This document shows, one piece after another, positions 43,381 to 53,930 of a DNA stretch of 64,000 bases (position 1 is its first letter; each line of letters starts with the position of its first letter). The DNA lies in NCBI GenBank assembly GCA_030068145.1, contig JAPJBO010000820.1, forward strand, positions 38,979 to 102,978, in the 5' to 3' direction. The notes under the pieces were generated by a model that worked only from the letters and a program-made list of their open reading frames with translations, was not told the DNA's origin and did not search any database. The translations under genes and the position numbers were made by a program. Source of the DNA: Diplonema papillatum. Lineage: Eukaryota; Euglenozoa; Diplonemea; Diplonemida; Diplonemidae.

Positions 43381-43861
43381 GTGTTACCGTCGATCCCGAA
43401 GGACGATCAGTTTGGTGTCTTGCGACCTTTGTTTGTTTGGCAAGGAGTTTTGGTGACGTGCTTCAGTTAGAGAAAGAAAATAAGAAATTGAGGTGCCAAA
43501 TCAGTTTGCTCGCTCTCTTACCGGGTGCTCAATTCACTTCTCAGCCAGTTTGCCCACTCTGCGGCTTTGTCTTCCGACTCTTGCACTCGTATCCGCTCGC
43601 AAACACTCTTCATTACAGCTTTGTTGCACCGCGAGAATTCGATCAGCACTTCATTTAGCTTCGGCTCTCTGCCGAAGAGGGATTCGAGCCCAGCGGGTTC
43701 TGAATAGCTCTGGAGGTGTGCCGCGTCGTTGGCAGTCAGGACGTGTCCTGCATTTCCGGGCTGCTGGCATCCTGGCACCGTGCACTGTCGCCTCGTGTGT
43801 CGTGGCATGATCGCCCGCCGCACTAGAGCCTGCAGTATATCGGTGGCGCCGTGCCATTTTC
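43381..43861 (-). repeat. Short retro-insert in the LINE 3' region, with a 101-codon ORF
   Basis: This segment lies between two T-runs and is absent from LINE copy B, where one T-run joins directly to CTCGCGCCGTCTC. On the minus strand it ends GATCGACGG-AACACAAAAA, like the short repeats at 39640 and 56304, so it appears to be a separate poly(A)-tailed insertion. It contains an ORF (43823-43518) with CTVPGCQQ...H...H, a possible C2H2-like finger, otherwise unknown. Confidence 0.5.
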
Positions 43862-44146
43862 GTTTTTTTTTTTTTTTTTCTCGCGCCGTCTCTATATGAA
43901 AAGAAGTGCGTAGTTTTGCTTTATTCTTTTACTTGTTTGTTGTCGACAACATATTGTGGTTGAGGTGTCATTCAGATGAAGATCTAAAGCCGCCCACGTC
44001 AAATTTTGTTAAGCAGCGGCTGCCAAAACTTGCCGTGACACCTATTTGATGCAAGGTAAAGGAGAAAGTTGGAAGTAATTGGGAAGTTGATATTTTGTTG
44101 GGACCCTCGTAGCTCGCTGGGTCAGGCGCGCCAGGTAAGTGCTGGG

Positions 44147-45289
44147 CTAGTTCCTGTCTGGGCTCGGACTGTGAAGTCCTCTTGGGTTTCCGTCGCAAGT
44201 TCTCTCGTGTATGCTTACACCGAACCAGTTTGCGAATGGGTTTCCGGACCTTGTTGTCGCTATACCACAGAAGCGACACTTCGGCACGGTGGCTTGTGGG
44301 TCAGGAAGTTGTGTTTCTGGGATGTTCGCGGGAGGGCTTGCCTGCGAATCTTGCGTTTGTGACGGCGTCTGTCGTGGCAGCTCTGGTGTAACAGGTCGAG
44401 CTGGTGGCTGTTCCCTTGAGTCCAGTCGAACGGAAGGCTGTTCTGGTGACTCTGGTTGAGCGGCCAGATGTTCTGGTTGTTCTTCTGATGGTTGGGGGAC
44501 AACACGCGGGCACGCCTGTTCCTCTGTACTTGTCGCTGAAGCAGAAGAGTTGCGGGGAGGGTCTGCGTTTGGGTTGTGGAATCTTGCGAACAGGCTTTCG
44601 GAGTACGGTCCCTGTATTGGGATGTAATGCACTTGAGCGATATAACCTAGCATTACGGGGGTCCCTGACTCACCTACTGTCTGCGTGTGAAACCTGTTTC
44701 TCTCGTCAATGGAAAACAGGTGTATTTTCACGTTTTTGAGCTTTGTGTAGGCCACGAGTGAAAGGTAGTCGCCCCAGGTGTAGTTCTCGCGGAGTTTTGC
44801 AATGTACTGGGAGAGGTCAAGGTCGGGTAGGAAGATCCTCAAGTCACTCTTGTGCGATTCCCAGTAGTCTGCTAGCTCGTTGCGGAGGGCCATCTGGTCT
44901 CCCTGTTTGTAAGACAAGCTCAGGAACAGGCAGTTTCCATTTCCAGCTACGGAACGCGGCTGCAATCCTATTGTCCTCAGTCTGGACATGAGTCTCAGCT
45001 CTCGTTTGAGAAGCCTGTCACGTGAGTTGAGGTTGTCACTGTCTTTAGGGGGTTTCGGTGGTTCGGCATTGGGGAAGAAGGTTGGAATGTGGGTTTCTTT
45101 AGAGAGTGAGGATACCACTTCGCTTACTTTCTTTGTTCTCCGACGCCCTACTCTTTTTTGTTCTTCTACGATTGGGAAGCCTGCGTAGTAAGATACAACG
45201 CAATTTTGAGAATTCGTAGTCCCGCCTCGTTCGCCCTCTAGGTGTCCCGCTCGCAAAGATAAAACCAAAGCTCTCGATAGTGTCCACAT
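44147..45289 (-). CDS. OTU-type cysteine protease ORF of the LINE (ORF3)
   Basis: A 380-codon ORF starting 33 bp after the ORF2 stop. Residues about 105-225 form an OTU domain: VAGNGNCLFLSLS (Cys120), LRNELADYW, TWGDYLSLVAYTKL and YIAQVHYIPI (His221). The Asp usually three residues before the Cys is Asn117, so the triad may use another acid. A Pro/Glu/Ser-rich linker leads to a finger CRFCGIAT...WFGVSIHERTC (about 337-360). OTU proteases remove ubiquitin; in a retroelement this could protect element proteins from degradation (inference). LINE copy B lacks this segment. Confidence 0.75.
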   Translation of the reverse strand: MWTLSRALVLSLRAGHLEGERGGTTNSQNCVVSYYAGFPIVEEQKRVGRRRTKKVSEVVSSLSKETHIPTFFPNAEPPKPPKDSDNLNSRDRLLKRELRLMSRLRTIGLQPRSVAGNGNCLFLSLSYKQGDQMALRNELADYWESHKSDLRIFLPDLDLSQYIAKLRENYTWGDYLSLVAYTKLKNVKIHLFSIDERNRFHTQTVGESGTPVMLGYIAQVHYIPIQGPYSESLFARFHNPNADPPRNSSASATSTEEQACPRVVPQPSEEQPEHLAAQPESPEQPSVRLDSREQPPARPVTPELPRQTPSQTQDSQASPPANIPETQLPDPQATVPKCRFCGIATTRSGNPFANWFGVSIHERTCDGNPRGLHSPSPDRN

Positions 45290-45321
45290 TTCTCATATCG
45301 GCTATTTCGGTGCCGGGCTTC

Positions 45322-48300
45322 TTAGACCGAATACGTCGTGATCAGCGTCGACCATCGGGCGGCGAGCGGGTCATCGCACAGGGCTTTCACGCGTCTCGCG
45401 ACGTGTAGTACCGCCGGCCCGTGCTTCAGCGCAAAGTCTTCAAGGAGCTCTTTTACCACCGGCGGGCGACGCGTTGTGGCGCTTCGGATGTCCGACACTT
45501 CGTTGTGTGTGTCGTCGTCGGCAAGCAGCACGTGTTCTGCGGTCGCCAGCTCGCAACACCGTCTACACTGCACGCGGGTTCCCTTCGGCAGTATCGACCT
45601 TCTCACGATCGCGAGCAGGAGGTCCACCGCCCCTGGGACCGTCTCCAGCGCCCTGAGGGTGCTTCCTCTCGTCGTCTTCCCCGTCGCCATCTGCCGAATC
45701 GCCCTCGTCGCGGTCTTCGCTCGTCCGTACTGGCACAATCGCCGCACGTACTCGGCTGGTCCCTTCTCCCCGTTTCTCCAGTGGAGGTGTTCCACATCCA
45801 ACGCCGGCGTTCCCTCACGTAGAGTGATCGACGCCGCCTCATCCGCCCGGTTGATGTGCTGGTTTTCCGCGTGACCCTTACTCCACCGCAGGCACTCCGC
45901 GTACTCGCCAAGGCACTCTGCCACCGGGTCTCCGATACGTCTCCGCTGCACTCGTTGTATTGCAGCCTGACTGTCGCAGTACCAGACCAGCTGGTTGGCC
46001 AGCACTCCGCAAATCCTCAACGCCGTTGCCAGGAGCAGCATCGCCGCCAATTCAGCGTCGGTACTCGATGTAACCGTCCCTCGCAGGACGGCGCCGATCT
46101 TCTTCGCGCCGATCGATACACCTACTGACCCACGTGCCTCTTCTTCTACGAAACCGCCGTCGCTCGCCACTACGGTGTTCCGTGTTCCTCTGCACTGTGA
46201 ATTCACCAGCTTCACGGTCTGAGCAAGAAGGCTTGCCCCTTCTGCTGTCTCTCGAGGGGCCCTGCGGCGGAAGCCTTTCGTCGGGAGGTCGTCCCCCACT
46301 CCGTCCCGCTTAAACGCCAAATACGCCCTCGTTTGCTGCATTGAGGCATAGGACTCGACGGTTTGGCACGCGTACCCATCCTTGCAGCCAGCGAATTCTT
46401 TAATGCCCCGGCTGTAGCGGTGCTTCGGGAGTAGGCTCGACTGTGCTGCCGTCAGCTTCGGTGCTCGGGGGTCGAAACAGGTCGACAGACTGTGCATCGA
46501 GAGGGTGGGGAGCACATGTGTCGTGTAGAACGCGCACCTTCGCCGGGTAGAACGGTACAGGTGCGAGTTCGTGTAGTCCACGAGTCTCGCTACCCTCTCC
46601 AGCTTTTTTGCGCCATTTTCACATCCTCCGGCGTGTCTCTTCGCGTGTATGCACACGCCCAGCAGCACGGCCTTGTCCACGGTCTCACGGACGGGGTTCG
46701 AACTCCACTCAAAGGAGCTTTTCGCCACGACCACGACTTTCTTCTCCTCTAGCTCCAGCCCCTTAGAATTCGCCCAATTCTGCACTCTTCCGAAAGTGTA
46801 CGGGAGTCGAGCTCTTGTCGTGCGAGCGACCAAATCGTCGACGTACATTCGCGCGTCTGCTTCCGCCGGGGGCTCACAGGTGTACACGATGAAAAGGAGC
46901 ACGCTTAGCGGCGAACCCTGCAAGACCCCGCGGTTGAGGGCAACGGGCGCCGTGAAACCTTCGTGATGCGCAATCGTCACCGCTTGGTTCTCGATAACCC
47001 TTGCTATTGTTATTGCCCACTCGGGGCCTAACCTGCGTCCAACTGTCTCTATTAGCCTTCCGTGGGGAATCGAGTCGAAAGCGGCCATCACGTCCACAAG
47101 CAACAGCAGGTGCTCGTCGTCCTCGTTCGATGCAACGTCGGACTCCAGCCACTCCTTCGCAAACAAAGCTACCTGCGCCGCTCCGCTGCGTTGCCCGCAA
47201 CCGTACTGGAAGCCGCAGCGCTTGACGTACTCTAGGACCAAGGGTCTCATCTTCAAGTACACCGCGGTATGGAGCAACTTTGCGAAGAGGGGCATGATCG
47301 CAATCGGTCGGTACCCTCTCGGATCGGAAGCCCTCAGCATCTTCCCTTTCCAGAAGAGAAACACCCAGGCCACTCTCTGTCGCTCGGGAACTCCCTCACG
47401 GACCCATCTGCTTAGTTCGACTGACGTCGCTGCAATCGCTTCGTCTTCCATTTTCAGCAGAAACTTCGGCGAGAAGTCAGAGGTCCTCGCAGTGGGTCGA
47501 ACGGCTTTGGCGGCTTCTCTTATATCGTCGGGGGAGATGGCTATCGGGTTGGCGTTCCTTGGAAGTAGCACCGGAGGTTGCGGGACGTCGGATGCGTACT
47601 TCTTCCGGAGAAAACTCGTGAAGTCTTCCGGGTTCTCTAACAGCGGGGGCTGGTATGGTGCAGCAAGATTCGGCGATTTCCGCAGGGGGGCTAAAACGTC
47701 CAGCTTCCTCCGGATGCATCGAATTTCGGCGTTCAGCCTTCGTCTCTGCTCTACATCGGCTTCGCCCCGTGCTACCATCCTTCGGTGAAGAGCTTTCTGC
47801 AGGCGGGCGGTTTTCGTGCCGCGGGGCCGGGGTGGGGGTGCTGCCGCACTGGCGTCCAAGGCGTCTAGAAGCTCAGGAAAGGTCGCCTGGTGCAGGCTCT
47901 GGCGCGCGGCTGGGTACCCCATCGCTGGGGGCCTCCTCATGTACTTATCGAAACTGAGGGCCAGTATCGCGTGGTCACTTCCGCCGGTGAAGCGGATGAA
48001 GTCCAGGCTCCATCTTGATCTACGTGGAACGAAAGCTCTGTCCAGCGAAGAGTTTGCATTCGATCTCGAGAACGTCGTCCGTGACCGCACCAGCTCTTGT
48101 ACATGCTCTTGTCGCATCCGCCTCTCCACCTGGGGGGTCGTCCTCGGGTTGAAATCGCCGACTACTGCCAGGTCGGTCGAGCATTCTCTTGCTCGGAGCG
48201 CTATCCATTCTCCAAGTCGCTCTACGAGCACGTCGCGCTTGTGACACGGTACGTACACACTCACTACCCTCAGCGTCTCTCCCGCTATTCGAAGGTCGGC

Positions 48301-48807
48301 ACTGCACGCACCATACCCCGAGTAACATTGCGAGACCGTCACTGTGGATTGTCTTTTCACAAGAATGGCCGTTCGTGCTATGGGGCGGTCGCCGGAATAG
48401 GGGCAGACCCCTATCACAACTACCGCCCACCCGGCCCGAGCAGCGTATTCCCGGAAAACGGTGGGTTCACGGCCGATTTCGTTCACCGCCAGCAGATCGG
48501 CGGCAGGCAAGCGGGCGAAGTATCTCTCCAGACACATCTTTGCGGAGGCGTTGCACGACAGCAGCAGTATTCGTCTCTCGAGCGGTAGGAAGCCGTGGGC
48601 TCTCACGGCCGGTATGATCAAGGGGAGCACTTGTCGAGGGGCAGGGGTCGACCCCGGCGGCGCATGGTTCGCTCCTCCGGGCGGGTCGGTCAAAGGGCGG
48701 GGCTGGGAAAGGCAAGGTACTCTAGGACGTGCGAGATTGTTTGACTGCGATGGTGGAGTTCGACATGGGGTGACGGGTGCGATTCTTGCTTGAACTTGGG
48801 GTAGCAT
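45322..48807 (-). CDS. LINE ORF2: APE endonuclease, reverse transcriptase, RNase H, zinc cluster
   Basis: An intact 1161-codon ORF. APE-type endonuclease: LLAVNEIG, AVVGDFNPRTT, SLDRAFVPRR and GGSDHAIL. RT: RGYRPIAIMPLFAKL, LLLLVDVMAAFDSIPHG (A), NRGVLQGSPLSVLLF (B) and ARMYVDDLVA (C). RNase H: VASDGGFVEEE, TDAELAAML, WYCDSQAA and NRADEAAS, with all acidic residues present. It ends with a CRRCC...H cluster. This order fits I, Ingi or LOA-type LINEs. It copies element RNA into DNA at a nicked target. No frameshift or stop is seen, so it looks functional. Confidence 0.88.
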   Translation of the reverse strand: MLPQVQARIAPVTPCRTPPSQSNNLARPRVPCLSQPRPLTDPPGGANHAPPGSTPAPRQVLPLIIPAVRAHGFLPLERRILLLSCNASAKMCLERYFARLPAADLLAVNEIGREPTVFREYAARAGWAVVVIGVCPYSGDRPIARTAILVKRQSTVTVSQCYSGYGACSADLRIAGETLRVVSVYVPCHKRDVLVERLGEWIALRARECSTDLAVVGDFNPRTTPQVERRMRQEHVQELVRSRTTFSRSNANSSLDRAFVPRRSRWSLDFIRFTGGSDHAILALSFDKYMRRPPAMGYPAARQSLHQATFPELLDALDASAAAPPPRPRGTKTARLQKALHRRMVARGEADVEQRRRLNAEIRCIRRKLDVLAPLRKSPNLAAPYQPPLLENPEDFTSFLRKKYASDVPQPPVLLPRNANPIAISPDDIREAAKAVRPTARTSDFSPKFLLKMEDEAIAATSVELSRWVREGVPERQRVAWVFLFWKGKMLRASDPRGYRPIAIMPLFAKLLHTAVYLKMRPLVLEYVKRCGFQYGCGQRSGAAQVALFAKEWLESDVASNEDDEHLLLLVDVMAAFDSIPHGRLIETVGRRLGPEWAITIARVIENQAVTIAHHEGFTAPVALNRGVLQGSPLSVLLFIVYTCEPPAEADARMYVDDLVARTTRARLPYTFGRVQNWANSKGLELEEKKVVVVAKSSFEWSSNPVRETVDKAVLLGVCIHAKRHAGGCENGAKKLERVARLVDYTNSHLYRSTRRRCAFYTTHVLPTLSMHSLSTCFDPRAPKLTAAQSSLLPKHRYSRGIKEFAGCKDGYACQTVESYASMQQTRAYLAFKRDGVGDDLPTKGFRRRAPRETAEGASLLAQTVKLVNSQCRGTRNTVVASDGGFVEEEARGSVGVSIGAKKIGAVLRGTVTSSTDAELAAMLLLATALRICGVLANQLVWYCDSQAAIQRVQRRRIGDPVAECLGEYAECLRWSKGHAENQHINRADEAASITLREGTPALDVEHLHWRNGEKGPAEYVRRLCQYGRAKTATRAIRQMATGKTTRGSTLRALETVPGAVDLLLAIVRRSILPKGTRVQCRRCCELATAEHVLLADDDTHNEVSDIRSATTRRPPVVKELLEDFALKHGPAVLHVARRVKALCDDPLAARWSTLITTYSV

Positions 48808-48959
48808 GGGGGGGGGCTCGGTGATGACATCGGTCGGCCGCTCGTCTTCCGGTTCGGAGGGGGAAGCGTCTGATGTGACGGGGGAGGAATTGACTGATAT
48901 GATATTTGCTCTTGAAGTCAGGTCGGTTCGGTTGATTGGTTCGGGGGAGCCAACCCCGG

Positions 48960-49658
48960 TTAATAGCTTCCACCATCGGGGTCACTCTCTGTTCTGGTCC
49001 TCACCGCCGGCGGCGTCGCCCCTGACCCCTCCCCCGGCTCAAGCATACGTTTGGGCGCAGGCGTTGCCGGGGCCGCGTCCGCGGCCACCCTGCCAGTCTT
49101 CCCGCCCCGGCCGCGCCCTCCCCTCCCTCTCTGTTGGGTCCCTGCCGGCTCTGCTTCCAGTGCGACGCCCCGGCCCTGCCGCGTTTCTCCACCCTTCTCT
49201 GCCGCAGGGCCCGTTTCGCCGTCCGATAGCAGCTCCATCTCGTCGCTTCGAGGGGTACCACCACCGCCTCCCCTTCGCACTACCTCAGCGCTGGAGTCCG
49301 CCTCGGCTTCCACGATGTTTGCAAGCTTTCCAAACTGCAGTTTCCTGCCCATAATTCTGTACTCGGCTCTCTGCAGTGCCGCCTCCTGGTCATCGCTCAG
49401 TCCTCGTATCACGAAACCGTTCTTTCCCTTTCCCATCCCGTACACAGGCTCCACCTCCCATCCGTCGAAGATCCCCATCTCACCCATGATCATCCTGACC
49501 TCGTACTCCCCCAGGAATCGGTCCACACCAACCACGCCGTACTCGGCCTGGATCCGATCCCAGTACCTGTCCTTCTCCCGTCGCGTCTGCTCCCTCGACC
49601 GCACGAATACACCATCCTTTTTCAATGCGATCGAAGCGCTGTCGAGGTATTCCGCCAA
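48960..49658 (-). CDS. LINE ORF1 (gag-like RNA-binding protein)
   Basis: A 232-codon ORF upstream of ORF2 on the same strand with a 150-bp gap. The N-terminal half is ordered and mixed-charge (YWDRIQAEYGVVGVDRFLGE, VIRGLSDDQEAALQRAEYRI); the C-terminal half is Gly/Arg-rich (RGRGGRGRGGKTGR), as expected for RNA binding. No zinc knuckle is visible. The role is inferred from position. Confidence 0.6.
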   Translation of the reverse strand: MAEYLDSASIALKKDGVFVRSREQTRREKDRYWDRIQAEYGVVGVDRFLGEYEVRMIMGEMGIFDGWEVEPVYGMGKGKNGFVIRGLSDDQEAALQRAEYRIMGRKLQFGKLANIVEAEADSSAEVVRRGGGGGTPRSDEMELLSDGETGPAAEKGGETRQGRGVALEAEPAGTQQRGRGGRGRGGKTGRVAADAAPATPAPKRMLEPGEGSGATPPAVRTRTESDPDGGSY

Positions 49659-49800
49659 CTTCAGTATACCGGCCTCCGTCGCGTTGTCCGCGAACAGCCT
49701 TTCTTTTTGTGTTTCCGGCGATTATCGCGCAGTCAGTTGCCTGTGACAGCGTTCTTTTTAATTGCTGCTAAATAGTCGAAAAGGTTGCTTAGATTCGCTG

Positions 49801-50086
49801 CTTTTTTTTTCCCGACGACAAGTAGTGGCAGACTAGCCTACCCGAAGGAGGAGTTGATTTCTTTAGGCAAGTTTACTCTACCGGCGGAAGTTGTTTGGAT
49901 TAGCGTCCTTTCTTTTTTTTGTCTCGCGCCGTCTCTTAAGTAAGTGAAGAATTTCGTGGCCTCCTGCCTCGTTGTCGCCCTCTAGGTGTCCCGCTTCGTA
50001 CAGATATCTCATATCGGCTATTTCGGAGCCGGGCTTCTTAGACCGAATACGTCGTGATTAGCATCGACCATCGGGCGGCGAGCGGG
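49801..50086 (-). repeat. 5'-truncated LINE copy B
   Basis: From the T-run at 49801 it carries the same 3' UTR as copy A, then CTCGCGCCGTCTC, then CCTCTAGGTGTCCCGCT and the last about 70 bp of ORF2 (TAGACCGAATACGTCGTGAT). It ends at 50086. The OTU ORF and the 480-bp insert present in copy A are missing. Confidence 0.8.
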
Positions 50087-50149
50087 GCTTGAGTCAAGCC
50101 GAACCTAAGGGAAATGTGGGCCGCTAGCGCCGAAGGCGCGGTATGAAGG

Positions 50150-50400
50150 TGTGTAATATGCGCTACGGACCGGCAGAAGGCAATTCCTCAAGGAAAACAC
50201 ACAGAAACCGAAAACGCAGCCACAAAAACAGCCAGACTGGCACCCAACAGACACAGGAAACCCAGAAACATTCGGAAATCCCCCCGAAAGGTTGATAAAA
50301 CGCCCGCAAAATGCAACCTGGCCAGTTGGCCCGTCTATGACTCTCAGACCAGGACAGCGTTGCAAGGAGACAAAAAATCCAAAAATAGTCAGAGAATCAA
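50150..50400. repeat. Dispersed repeat shared with 28260-28560
   Basis: Contains the AAAACGCCCGCAAAATG and CCGAAA-GrTTGA blocks of the copy at 28290-28380 in the same order. No ORF is supported. Confidence 0.6.
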
Positions 50401-51271
50401 CCCCTTGCTATGCCATGTCTTGCCCACGCAGGTTCGTCCACAGCAGCACCGGTGGACCGCTTTCATCGCGATGAAGAGATTGCGGAGATCGGCGTCTTCT
50501 ACGTCCTAAACATGTCGGCAATAGTCGCAAACAGCCGTGGCACCACAGACTTCGTTGACTATTTTTGGATTTTTGTTGACTATCAGGTTTAGGCGGTTCT
50601 ACTCGCAGCGCCACCTTCGTTACTGGACGCTGCTTGTTGCGTTGTTCGCCGTGCAACGAAATGAAACAGTGCGGCGAGCGAGACGTTTGTGCGCCAAATG
50701 CGGCACCCGAGTCTTGCCGAACTGCATGGGTTTATGCAGGCGAGGGAGAGGAAGGGTATGCACATCGACAGATTGCTGTCATCAACGCTGAGCAATGACT
50801 CGCACTGCAACAGATGTAGGGTCCACGGCGCACCGAACCTGTTGTTGCTCAGTCAGTCGCTGAACAATTGCTCGGTGACAGCCATCGACTGCTGACAACA
50901 AATGGCTTGGTCAACAACATCGGTTGTGGTGCGAGACATGCTCATGCCCTTCGAGAGGAGTATAAAGAAGTGCCAAGTCTGACAGTTTACCAAAATCAGA
51001 TACGTCGCCGAATAATAATTGTTTGAGTTAGATACGATACGTCACCGAGGACGCTGAACTAACCGTGCCTAACTTGTGCCCGCGCCTAGTCATCGGACGC
51101 ACCACTGCTGAACCAGACGGCAGCAACGGCTAGCTGCAGCAAGCCTTGGTTGACAGGCATGAAATAGTTCCTGGCCCCTGGCGCGACCCCTGGTGTTGTG
51201 GGATTGGGCATTAAGAGCAACTAAGTGCCGGCGCCATGAAGGAAGGCAAGCACTGTTCACGGGCTGATGCC
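50401..51271. other. No gene recognised
   Basis: Short frames only; nothing with a recognisable domain on either strand. Confidence 0.4.
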
Positions 51272-53930
51272 ACTCGATGACGTCGTCCATCGGAAGAGTC
51301 AATACTGACAAAGATGAGGTCAGGCTGGCCATTTCCAGGTCAAATGACACTTTGGCGGTGCGGACTTATTTGGTCGCCTCAGTCTCCGTTCGCCCTTTCT
51401 TGCCTGGGACCGTCTCCGGGTCTCCTGTAAGGAGCGACTTTCGCCCTCCTAGGCGCTGCGCTGGGTCCAAACTGAGCACAATCCGACCAAGGGTTAGCTG
51501 TAACGTCGAAGATCTTTGCAAAAGCTTCTGGCCTTCGGGGAGCACGTCCGACGCCGGCCGATGCAAGTCACCGACATCACTGGTGAGGAGCTGCGAACCA
51601 TCCTCCGGGAGGAAGAAGAAGTCCTCGGCGTGCGGTGTGAACAGGTGGCGCATGGACGAGCTGAAAGCCCTGCCCGTCCCACTCATGGACGCATTCGCCA
51701 GCTTCTTCAACCTGGTTGAAAAGGAGGGGCGGTGGCCAGAAGGGCTGCTGACGGCGTTGGTGTCGCTCATTCCAACGACCCATCGCCCACCAACATGCGG
51801 CCCACCACGGTCACCAGCTGCGTGTACCGCCTTTGGGCGTGAAATCATGGCGTGGCAGGAGGAGTGGGCGCTCCCCCCAGCATGGCTTCCGGACGCGGCA
51901 CTGCTGCGACGACGCCCTCATGGAGATGGCGACGCTCGTCGAGGAGACGCTGCTCGACGAGTCGAAGTCGCTCGTCGTCCTGGCCTTGGACTTTGCCAAG
52001 TGCTTCGACAGGGTGCCGCACGGGGTTGTTTGCTTGCGGAAGAGACTGGACGCCCGCATCCACAAGCCGTTGCAGGCGATGTACCGCGGGCTGAAGCGGC
52101 GGTTCAAGCTGCCGCTAGGTGTTGGGGCCTACTTGAGGTCACCAACGGCATCCTGCAGGGCTGCCCGATCTCGGTCATCCTGATCAACGCGCTGTTGTCA
52201 GTGATGCTGAGGGCGGTGCCGGTGGCGTCGGAGTCGTATGCCGACGACGCCACACTGCACGCATTCAACGAGCCCGCTGTGCAGAAGGCAGTCGACGTCG
52301 TGAGCCGGTTCTGCGACGTTTCGGGCATGCGCCTGAACGTGAAGAAGACGGTTAGCCCTCGGGATCCTCGAAGGCAAGACGCAGCAACGCATGCAGCGCC
52401 CCTACCGGTCCACGCTGCACATTGGCGAGGGCGACGGCAACGAGGTCTTCCCCACCGTGTCGTCCACAAAGGTGCTGAGTGGCAGGTTGAACACCTCGAC
52501 CAAGAGGTGCGACCGCACCAACGACACACGGCTGGAGGCCCAGAGTGGGCTGATGGACGCGTTAGGTCTGTCGCCACTCCCCTTCGACGAGCGGTGCGAG
52601 ATCGCGAGCTCCAGCACGCTGGGCAGCGCACTGTCTAGGTGTCAATACACACCCTTCACGAAAGCGGGCCTGAAGAGTCTCCGCACCAGGATTGCGCGAG
52701 GGGTCTTTGGGCCGGTGAACAGGTGCACCTCCCGGAGCGTTTCCGCGGTGCGGTCCTGGCGAAGGGCCACCGGGTCGACCCCGTGCTGGCGCGCCCTTAC
52801 TGGGTGCTATGCTCACTGCTGGACTCGTGCGAGCGGTTGCCGAGCGTGCGCGAACGCATGTACGCGAGCGCATCTGCCGGCTGTATGGTGGACAGGGCGG
52901 GATGCTCGGACGGGGTCTGGGTCCTGTCGGTATCGCGATCACCGACGGGCTCCCCCAGGTCGGGGCTGAATACGACGGGTTTAACCTCGGCACCATGAAG
53001 TGCAAGGGCGGGTCCTGCTGGACATGCGACGGGCCGAGCGGCACCATGTGTTGCGGGGGCAGCTGCGACAGTCCGCCTGGACGCAGCTTGCTGCGGAGCA
53101 CTCGTCCTTTGACGGGGTGCAGCACGGTGTAGACTACGTGCGCACGAACGAGGAACGCCGCCGAACGACGGCGAGTGCGGCGCTGCGGAAGGCCCTCACG
53201 ACCATCCTGGCCGGGGGCGTCTTCTACGCAACGCGCTGGGGGCGCGGCGCCGGCAACGGAGACCACCGGGGGGTCTCCGGCGGCAGCGGTGACGCTTCGG
53301 CCGCGTCCCCCGCCGCGTCCTCCTCTTCTGCTGAAGGGCCCTCCGGACCCTCCTCGGGCGACGAAGACGATTGGACCGCATCGGCTGATGCCTTCGACGA
53401 GGTGGCCTCGAGCAGCGAAAGCGCTCCCCGGGCCTGTGGCCGTGACTGCCCCGACTGCGAGCTGCGGGTCCCCGACACCGCGGAACACCTGTGGTGGGCA
53501 TGCCCCGCGCGTACGGCAACATCCGGAGAATGGACTGCTTCGCGGCCCTCATGCGGGCTGACCGCTCGCGCTGGCCCTCCTGCACTCGGGTGCACGGTGT
53601 CATCACCGTGGGACGGATATTGATGCCACGGCCCTGCATCGCATGGTGGGAACGATCCTTGCAGCCAGGACTGAGGCGAGCCTTGCGCGCTGGAAGTCCG
53701 CGCCAGTGACCCACGCCTGGGTGCTGGCTGCCTCCGCACAGGCGACCGCCCACAGATTTCGGTACAACGACCTCCCGGATGCGCCGCGGAAATGGAATTT
53801 TGGCGCCCCGATGATGCGCGCTCCGAAGGGCTTGTTGGCAGCGCTGCGGTTGACCACCTTTGAAGGGGTCTCCAACATCGAGCTCGCTCTGGACTTGAGC
53901 TGATCACAGGGATGGATGTCAAGCACTGCC
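51272..53930 (+). pseudogene. Degenerate LINE ORF2
   Basis: RT blocks appear in order but in several frames: RMDELKALPVPLMDAFASFF with GRWPEGLLTALVSLIP (51650-51780), RPTTVTSCVYRLWA (51800-51845), VVLALDFAKCFDRVPHG (A, 51980-52025), NGILQGCPISVILINAL (B, 52150-52195) and SYADDATLHAF (C, 52235-52265). Later DARTGSGSCRYRD-type text and CGRDCPDCELRVPDTAEHLWWAC (53440-53510) form the C-terminal zinc cluster. At least four frameshifts are needed, so it is dead. The start (GATGACGTCGTCCATCGG) recurs at 36370-36425. Confidence 0.75.

Larger units (their letters stand above)
43247..49790 (-). mobile_element. LINE with ORF1, APE-RT-RNaseH ORF2 and an OTU ORF (copy A)
   Basis: On the minus strand: ORF1 (49658-48960), ORF2 (48807-45322), OTU ORF (45289-44147), 3' UTR and a poly(A) tail (T-run 43250-43267). 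The last 120 bp of 3' UTR (GACGACAACTAGTGTCAGAC ...) match copy B at 49811-49920, which confirms the 3' end. The 5' end is uncertain; it runs up to copy B's own tail near 49800, a head-to-tail arrangement. Domain order is that of I-group LINEs. ORFs are uninterrupted, so it may be recently active. Confidence 0.8.

Noticed and set aside
52562..53488. A 308-codon minus-strand ORF
   Set aside because: It is antisense to a GC-rich LINE remnant whose plus-strand zinc cluster and RT motifs are recognisable.
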